Of a DNA stretch of 64,000 nucleotides, positions 57,653 to 64,000 are shown piece after piece. Under the pieces are notes generated by a model. The model searched no databases and was not told the DNA's origin. It saw only the letters and a program-made list of their open reading frames with translations. Position numbers and translations under genes: made by a program. Origin of the DNA: Liopterus haemorrhoidalis (taxonomy: Eukaryota > Arthropoda > Insecta > Coleoptera > Dytiscidae); NCBI GenBank assembly GCA_963971575.1, contig OZ020611.1:21559279-21623278 (forward strand). Reading direction: 5' to 3'. How positions within the stretch are numbered: position 1 is the first letter of the stretch; every line of letters begins with the position of its first letter.

Positions 57653-58613
57653 GGGACTATTACCGGTTAGAAAGGCAAAAAATGACCTATAGTTAAATTT
57701 TTTTTTTCTCGTTTCCTTTATAATAGGACGTTGTGCAACTTTTTTATTAATATTATATTCAAGATTATAAAAAAATTTTTTTTTTTTTTTCAATGCATAG
57801 ATAATTATATAGATCGCGCCAAAGTTCAGTAACAAAAAATTATGATGCTCCATGGCCCGGGGTTAATCTCGAAATTGACAAGTCTGAAACAAAAAATTCA
57901 AAAATAATTTTAAAGATGAAGGTGTCTTACATCGTAATTTACCACCTATTATAAAAAAAAGGGTGTAAAAACAAAATGGCGGATAGGTGAAATTTTTTTT
58001 TTAAATCATGTTTTTTCCCTCTTTTACCCTTATCAATTTTTTTTTTTCTAATTTTTTTGCAATTTTCTGGTAAATTACGGTAGAGGACATCAAAATGAAC
58101 AAAATTCACTAAATTTTAAAAATATCCGTTGTATAGTTATGGAGAATAAGTCTGGGCCGATTGAAAAAACACAATTTCGAGAAAATCACTTTTAAAGTTT
58201 TTTTTAATAGTTGTATTGTAATATTTTTAAAAAAATAAAGTGTCAGCCCTTACAATTGGTTAATCAGCAATCCCTGGTCCATATAAAAGTACTCCCGAAT
58301 CAATCATTTGTTGCTGTTCCTCTTGCTGAGCAGTTTGCTTTGCCAAGCGAGCTTCCTTCGACGCCGCGGTACTCGCTTTATTGGCCATCTCACTGCGTTC
58401 CTCATCTTTTTTTTAAACATAATCATACGCAGAGTGTCCAATTATGCATCCCATTAAGTACCTCCAATATTTTCAAGAGGGACGTTCTACCTTCATTAAA
58501 TATTGCTAATGAAATATTAGCAGCCAACTCAGTAACTTGTCTTCCCACAAACGTATGTTTGGGAACGATAGCCCAAAGTGTTTTATATATATATTTTAAT
58601 GTTTTATTATATG

Positions 58614-58652
<39 letters not shown>

Positions 58653-58865
58653 TTGAACAGAATAACGGTGTTGAGAAGCACACCTGCCGAAACTCGTCAA
58701 ACCAGCTGTCGCGCACCGAAAAAGCGCATGCGCTAAAATTGCCACCAATTTCTTATTTTTTTGAATTTCGTTATAAAAATTTAGGATATGATTTCTGAAG
58801 GTATAAGGAATCAAAAAAGGTAAAAAAAAAAAAAAATTTTGAAAATTATAACCGGTAATAGTCCC
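57653..58865 (-). mobile_element. TTAA-flanked, Kolobok-like element
   Basis: Inverted ends GGGACTATTACCGGTTA / TAACCGGTAATAGTCCC (with a small indel), flanked by TTAA on both sides (57649-57652, 58866-58869). TTAA duplication with a GGG start and a transposase-like C-terminal fragment inside fit Kolobok better than piggyBac (which begins CCC). 1213 bp; contains an (AT)n run at 58620-58648. Confidence 0.8.
58240..58585 (-). pseudogene. Kolobok/Mutator-like transposase C-terminal fragment
   Basis: Minus-strand reading KHTFVGRQVTELAANISLAI, FNEGRTSLLKILEVLN, then after a frame change IIGHSAYDYV, stop, KKDEERSEMANKASTAASKE and a tail ending LLYGPGIAD*. It resembles the C-terminus of transposon proteins with 'PK..FVGR..VE.A......FN.G......L..LG' and a charged KRRR-like tail. 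Upstream catalytic parts are absent. Confidence 0.65.
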
Positions 58866-60030
58866 TTAAAAATATTAAAAAAATCTCCGTAATGAACATT
58901 GATGGGAACCGAAATAGTTCAACAAGAATTTTTGATCAGTAAAATTTTTCGAAAAATGTCGTTTTTTTTGTGTCGTTGATAAAAAAATACATTTTTTAAA
59001 TTTATTGTGTGGTATCAAAAAAAAGCTAACCGATGATGGACAAGGCTTGATGATCAAGAGAAAGACGTAGATTACGGGAAAATAGATAGTTTTTTGAAAT
59101 TCGTTTCTTTTAACACGAATTTAGCCAAAAATGTGCAAAAGTTGTTGATCTGAATCCTTTTACCAAAAGGGGTTAAGCCAAAAATCTGAAAAAATTATAA
59201 GTAATGTATATTGATCTAAGCCGGAAACGTACGAGAGGAATTTTTGATCGGATTGCGTTTTTGAAAAATATGGCAGTTATTTATTAAAAAAAATGTATTA
59301 TTTTTTTAATTCATGGTTAAATTATGGCTAATAATGTTATGGATTTTTTTGTATCTTTAGCTAAGATAGTGTATTTTTTCGGAATTAAAAATATTAAAAA
59401 AATGATATATTTTTTTAATAGTTGCGAACTGAATTACTCTCACTACACTGTAAAATATTTCTTATTAATCTAATGAAGACTTGAATACGAAGTAAATGCA
59501 GAAAAAACGCTGGGACATTTAGCAAATTATTTAAATTTTGTTTAAAAAAATTAAATGTAAGCTTTTACTGCTCAATTAACGAATAAAAGTGATTATCAAG
59601 AAAACTGTTGATTTTGATGTGATAAATATACCTAGACATCCAGTATTATGTTGGCTTCTTACACCCATTAAATACCTGAAATGTGTGAAAATTCACACTT
59701 CACTTCAATTTTTTTCTCATCAAGTCATTATTTTTTCTGTTCTAGTTATTATTTTTTGTAATCAAGTGATTATAGTATTCTGATCAAGTGATTATTTTCT
59801 GATCAAATAGTTCTTTGCAAAATATTTTAATTTCTGATCAAAAATATTTTCCAATTAATTAAATATTTCTCATATAAAAGTACTTATTAGAAATACATTT
59901 TTGGCCAAACATTATTTTAAACAAATACCTTGCGGACTGGTCATGTTTCTTCGCAGATCGGCGGTTGAGTAACACTAACCTATTGCCCAACTTTTTGAAC
60001 AAACTATACCTTTTCTGTGAAATTTTGCAG

Positions 60031-60479
60031 CATCGTCAACGACCTCTAGCTGGACTTTTACCATATTTCTTGCTAGCCCGTATAGCACAATGTCCCAATT
60101 ATCCACGCAACGCAGAACTATTCCCGGTTCCCGATAGCTGCTATAGAGAAGATCCCAACTATTCCCTGTATGTATCAACACCAAAATTATGTAGTTTAAA
60201 AAGAGAAGAAGTGAACAGTCGGATATTAGTTGTTGGAGCAAGCAGCACCGGACTAGCATTTTTGGAGCAATTGTTTTTTGGGTTCAATGGAGTAAAAGTG
60301 GCTAATTTTAATAATGTAACCTTGGTTCATCATGATTGGATATATTATAAGAATACAAGATTTGATGATAAATACGCTATGTTTGTATACAGAGGAGATT
60401 ATACTTTGAAATATATGTATGCGATGAGCCTTAAGACTCACGCTAATTTTGTAAGAGGTTTTATGACCGAAATTAACAG
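60031..60479 (+). CDS. CFAP61 exon 7 of those visible (dinucleotide-binding start)
   Basis: Acceptor ttttgcag, phase 0; donor aacag|gtacac, phase 2. Reads HRQRPLAGLLPYFLLARIAQ, CPNYPRNAELFPVPDS, then REEVNSRILVVGASSTGLAF, LEQLFFGFNGVKVANFNNVT, LVHHDWIYYKNTRFDDKYAM and FVRGFMTEINR. ILVVGASSTGLAFLE is the Rossmann GxSxxG nucleotide-binding loop that opens the C-terminal pyridine-nucleotide-reductase-like part of CFAP61 ('RIIVVGASSVGISFLE'). Whether the protein binds a cofactor is not known from sequence alone. Strongest single-exon match in the window. Confidence 0.95.
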
Positions 60480-61120
60480 GTACACTTCCATTTTTAACTT
60501 TAGTCTGATCAAGGTCTTTTATGAACTGTATGGAGTAAAGCTGCGTTCACAGGTCTAAAATTAGTTGACTATGCACTGTATGTTGTGGATAAATTTAGTA
60601 GACAGTTTTAACATTTAAGATAGCGTTCACAGCCAGGGGCTGATCGACCTATCGGGCGATCGGTTATCGCCCGATGGGCCGATGCGACAATGGGCCGATG
60701 CGACTGGCTGATGCGACAGGCCGATGTGACTTTTTGGGACACTAACCACTCAAATATGATCAATTCTATGATATTATTTTTGATGTCGCTCACGTTTTTC
60801 GTTTGTTTTTCTAACATTTTTTAATATTTTAGCGACTATATTTTTATTTTCTATATTAATTTTAAAAATATAATTTAAATAAGTTTATTAAAATATACTG
60901 TGGTCTTTATTCATACCTGGGACTCGGGGCCTCGTATAACCAGTGGCGTATTCAGCAGGAGGCACTGGGGGCACGTGCCTGCCCTTAAGGTCCAATGAAA
61001 TGATTATTTTACAAATTTTAAATAATTGTACAGCTAAATAACTTTTGCATTTTACAATATATAAGCCATATTTTATTATGATTAGTATTGAAAATAATAG
61101 AAAATGCATATTGCCATGAT

Positions 61121-61400
61121 GTTTTTAGGTTTTCGTAAGTATAATCAAGAAATACTTATTCCGTCACATGTCTGTCCGTTCGGCAAAATTGTGGTCAAGC
61201 GGTTGGATTTAGAGAACTGAACACTAATAAGAGAATTGAAAAATATATATAAATATGTATTTATCGAAGAAAAAAAGTTTGTAAAGTTTTGAGTGATATC
61301 AAATGGAAGTTTTGGACACATGGATTAACAATCACATCTTTTTTATCAACAAATAATGACATTATCATTTTTTTTAATTTTTAATATAAACATCAATATC
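61121..61400 (+). mobile_element. Helentron-like 5' fragment
   Basis: 'ttaggttttcgtaagtataatcaagaaa', 'gtctgtccgttcggcaaaattgtggtcaagcgg' and 'tttagagaactgaa' follow the order of the 5' part of the family with a much reduced microsatellite. The 3' part is missing. Confidence 0.6.
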
Positions 61401-61419
61401 CAACAGCAGGGCTGCGGTC

Positions 61420-61765
61420 TATTTTTCATACAAAATGATAAGCAGTGACGGAACTTATCAAATATTCCAAAGAATTCCTTCTTCTTTTCCTTCTTCTATG
61501 TTTATTGGCTTGGGTTTCCCATTCTGTGATTGCATAGCTGCATTATGAATTACAAATTTCTTCTTATTGCGTTTAAGTAGAGTAAAATTGTACTGTATAT
61601 TAAAGAGATCCTTGAAATTGTTATGTAAACAGAAAAGGGAAAAGAGGGTATATTTGACATTTCTAATATATTTTTATACAAAAAATCACAAGATTGTATT
61701 AACGCTTTAGGGGCCACAAAAGTTATGTTGCGGCCGTATGTGACTCGCGAGTGCCCAGTTAGAGG
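61420..61765 (+). repeat. Dispersed repeat, inverted relative to 63795-64000
   Basis: Begins 'catacaaaatgataagcagtgacgg' and later has 'aaacagaaaaggg' and 'ggggccacaaaa...gcggccgtatg'. The right edge of the window carries the reverse complement of these landmarks. Likely a DNA transposon of hAT type from the GGCCGC/GGGGCC end words, but unproven. Confidence 0.5.
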
Positions 61766-61951
61766 GTACTTGCCGAGGAGGTTCCGGGCCGAATGATCCT
61801 AATCGCCCGGGCCGATTCAATCCCTCGATGCACCCGGGTTCACAGATATGAAAATTAATGCGTTGATTACGAATTAAGATACGAATGTTGTGACATCTTT
61901 GATTTTTCAAACCAACTACGATGGAATAAATGCATTTATGTGACTTTTTAC

Positions 61952-62688
61952 CAGTGATGGGCGTTTACACCTAAACTTTAATTGTTTACGTTTACGTGTA
62001 AACTTATGTAAACAATTGATAAACTTTTCAACAATGTAAATAATGTAAACTTTGTAAACTGTCAAATAATGAGGTTAATTTTAGTTATTTAATACGAATA
62101 ATAGAGAGTTAATGAACAAGTATATTCAGTTCAAAACAATAAATTTATTTAAAAAATGGTGGGAAGAAACCGAAGGAATAGTTCTGAAGAACTAGGTTTT
62201 GTTTTAATTAAAGAAAATGAAAGAAAATATAGGGCGTTATGCAAAATTTACAATGAATATTTTCGTTATTAAAAAATATAGGCTGATTTTTTTAAAGGTG
62301 AAATTTAATGTATTTTGTTATTAAAAAAATTAGACTGAATTTTTTAAAGAAAACAGTTTTTTATTTTTCATATTCATATTTACTAATTTGTATGTAACAC
62401 CTGTATAATGATGAAAATTCGATTTTTATTAATATGTATATTGGCTTGTCCTAATTTTATATTCTTACTTTTTCATTTAAAATCGTTTCATTAAAATTTT
62501 ATTATTTATAAAAATGTATTGATAATGAGGTTCTGTAATTCAAAACAAGTGCGCATGTCTAAATCATTGTTTACATTGGTTTACGTTGTTTACATTGTTT
62601 ACAAGAGTTTTTGTGTTTACTTTATATCAATTGTTTACGCGTCAACAATGAGGTAACTTACATCATGTGACTTACGCGCCCATCATTG
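61952..62688. mobile_element. Non-autonomous hAT element, 737 bp
   Basis: Inverted ends CAGTGATGGGCG and CGCCCATCATTG with a perfect 8-bp duplication ctttttac on both sides (61944-61951, 62689-62696). Subterminal regions are full of gtttac/gtaaac words, probable transposase-binding repeats. A short frame at 62156 (MVGRNRRNSSEELGFVLI) may be a relic of the host transposase N-terminus. In CFAP61 intron 7. Confidence 0.92.
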
Positions 62689-63045
62689 CTTTTTACAAGC
62701 CCGCCATCAGCGAGATCGTGATTTCTTACTAAATTTTAATAACAAAATTATAACCGCAGCTACAGCAATTCTTTTTAGTTTCACGATTTCCGAAATTTAT
62801 GCGACAATATTTTTTAGGTTATGTAAAGTGAGATAACTAATCTGTGTTAATATGTCTATCTCATTAAAACAACGCATTATCTATAAGTATGAAAAACAGT
62901 CGACTGTCGACAACGCATAATCTATTAAATTTAGAGCTGTGAACGCTCGCTTGCGTTACTACATGACAAACTTAGTAGTGACAATCAACACTGTACAATT
63001 CATAGGGTACAGTCTAATAATTTTAGAGCTATGAACGTAGCTTAA

Positions 63046-63608
63046 GAGTTTAGCCATGCTTATCCAGTAGTGGCTCGTGGAAACCTCTAATGGATGTGCT
63101 ACAACCAGAAGTATAATTGAAATTTTCTTTCAGGAAAGAAAATCATTATTAGAATGAGCATAATTTTTTTTAAAGGCACACGAGTTTACAAGTAATATAT
63201 AATACAGAATTTTTAAATTTCCTCGGAAGTAGTTGAAAGATAGTTTACTTACCTAACATGTAGAGTTTTAAATTCTTAATAAATTTTATCTCTTTCACTT
63301 TATCTTTAAAACAATGGGGGAAGCAGGAAATAGCATATTTATTATTTTACATGTTAAATCACTACGGCAGACAGGTCAATTCGCGACTCTGTATATTAAA
63401 ATTACCTGATCTTAAAATTTCTCATAACAACTCAATTTACAATGTTTAAAATAATCGGTCTCAAAGTCCCATTTAATCATTAAAAGTCACTAGATTTCAA
63501 AATCTAGTTCCTCACCAAGCTAAGATATGGACAATATACTGTATCATTTTAGTTCAAAATTATTAATTACTTTATAAAAGGTTTTTATATAACACATTTA
63601 TTTTTCAG
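63046..63608. other. Unassigned intron sequence
   Basis: AT-rich, ends in the polypyrimidine tract and acceptor of CFAP61 exon 8. Confidence 0.5.
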
Positions 63609-63701
63609 AAAAAATAAATATATTACAATAGATGATAAAACTATAGTACCATACGACGTGTTAATTTTAACGTGTGGTGAACAATATCATTTACCAGTAT
63701 C
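63609..63701 (+). CDS. CFAP61 exon 8 of those visible
   Basis: Acceptor tttttcag; the first base completes the Arg codon of exon 7; donor tc|gtaagt, phase 2. Reads KNKYITIDDKTIVPYDVLIL, TCGEQYHLPVS. Matches the CFAP61 strand 'HVVLS.DEIVPYDHLILCTGQQYQVP', the 'YD.LIL.TG' motif of pyridine-nucleotide-reductase-like folds. The gene continues beyond the window. Confidence 0.92.
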
Positions 63702-63794
63702 GTAAGTAGCTCTTCTTTATATTTACTTTAATTTTTTCTACTTTTTCTGTCATTTTCCGTCATCTGTACTGTTTGTACGAGGGCTATTCGTAAC

Positions 63795-64000
63795 CTCCGT
63801 TTCGAGGGCACGCGGGCCGCATACGGCCCTCAATCTCATTTTTTGTGGCCCCTGAAGAGGTAATCAAAATCACTTGAACTTATTTAGGGGAAAAATATAT
63901 TTAAAAATATACTCTCTTCCCCTTTTCTGTTTATAAAAAAATATCAAGAAACCCTTCGGGATATTTAAAGTTCCATCACTGCTTATCATTTTGTATGTAA
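63795..64000 (-). repeat. Dispersed repeat, cut by the right edge
   Basis: Reverse complement of landmarks at 61420-61765 ('gatgagcagtgatgg'-type end at the window edge, 'aaacagaaaaggggaagag', 'ggggccacaaaaaatgag'). Relatively GC-rich end 'cgcgggccgcatacggccctc'. Confidence 0.5.

Larger units (their letters stand above)
57351..59709 (+). mobile_element. Helentron/DINE-1-like element, copy 5, with nested Kolobok-like element
   Basis: Begins 'tttagggttttgtaagtatgacc', has GTCT repeats with interruptions (57402-57475), the 'gaaagttaaaatttggcatgc' core, and ends with the GTGTGAA/TTCACAC hairpin at about 59687-59702. The element is interrupted by 57653-58865. No tRNA-like module is recognisable in this copy. 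In CFAP61 intron 6. Confidence 0.7.
60538..63045. repeat. Inverted pair of a 'gcgttcacag' repeat
   Basis: Left copy at about 60538-60630 (AAGCTGCGTTCACAGGTCTA onward) and inverted copies at 62925-63045 (two sub-units, each with tctaaaattta/ctatgaacg). Between them lie other repeats and a hAT element. It could be one 2.5-kb element or two separate short ones; flanking duplications were not found. 60645-60670 also has a 10-bp hairpin (ATCGGGCGAT). Confidence 0.45.

Noticed and set aside
58211..58618. 135-codon plus-strand ORF
   Set aside because: Shadow of the Kolobok-like minus-strand remnant, which gives recognisable protein in the opposite direction.

Overview
The window is eukaryotic and almost certainly insect: very AT-rich, spliced genes with GT-AG introns, and dense with insect-type transposons (mariner, rosa-like DD41D, pogo, PIF/Harbinger, hAT, piggyBac, Kolobok-like, jockey-like and R2-type LINEs, DINE-1/Helentron-like elements). 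The order cannot be fixed by reading; a beetle is plausible. One N gap (26371-26570) marks a scaffold join.

The one host gene recognised is CFAP61 (a flagellar radial-spoke / calmodulin-and-spoke complex protein), on the + strand from about 29.26 kb to beyond the right edge. Eight coding exons (29257-29392, 37190-37341, 39409-39629, 44390-44841, 47718-47971, 56027-56243, 60031-60479, 63609-63701) join in frame at every junction and give about 658 codons: the end of the first acetyltransferase-like part, a Ser/Thr-rich linker, the second acetyltransferase-like part and the start of the C-terminal dinucleotide-binding part. N-terminal exons were not found in the window, and the 3' exons lie outside it.

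Layout. 1-29 kb holds no host gene I can recognise and is a transposon graveyard: a ~170-bp tandem array (1-1190); three Helentron-like copies, one carrying ~498 bp of perfect AGAC repeat; a nearly intact mariner (3411-4691); LINE fragments; a piggyBac remnant; a hAT element holding a Helentron-like copy (10188-11466); a Harbinger element inside an R2-type LINE (13201-14352); a pogo element inside a LINE (16918-17814); a Harbinger MITE (22666-23109); and a 2.46-kb foldback element (26751-29212) ending 44 bp before CFAP61 exon 1.

From 29 kb on, transposons fill the CFAP61 introns. Nested insertions give a relative chronology: a jockey-type LINE in a DD41D element (48.3-51.2 kb), a solo LTR in another DD41D copy (53694-55810), a TTAA-flanked Kolobok-like element in a Helentron-like copy (57351-59709). 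Exon 3 and exon 5 are each bracketed by inverted repeat copies. The most unusual patterns are a tRNA-like Pol III module at the same place in four Helentron-like copies, and three perfect hairpins that all have 8-nt loops and look like fold-back template-switch events.

All calls come from reading the sequence; family names rest on remembered family features, not on a search.
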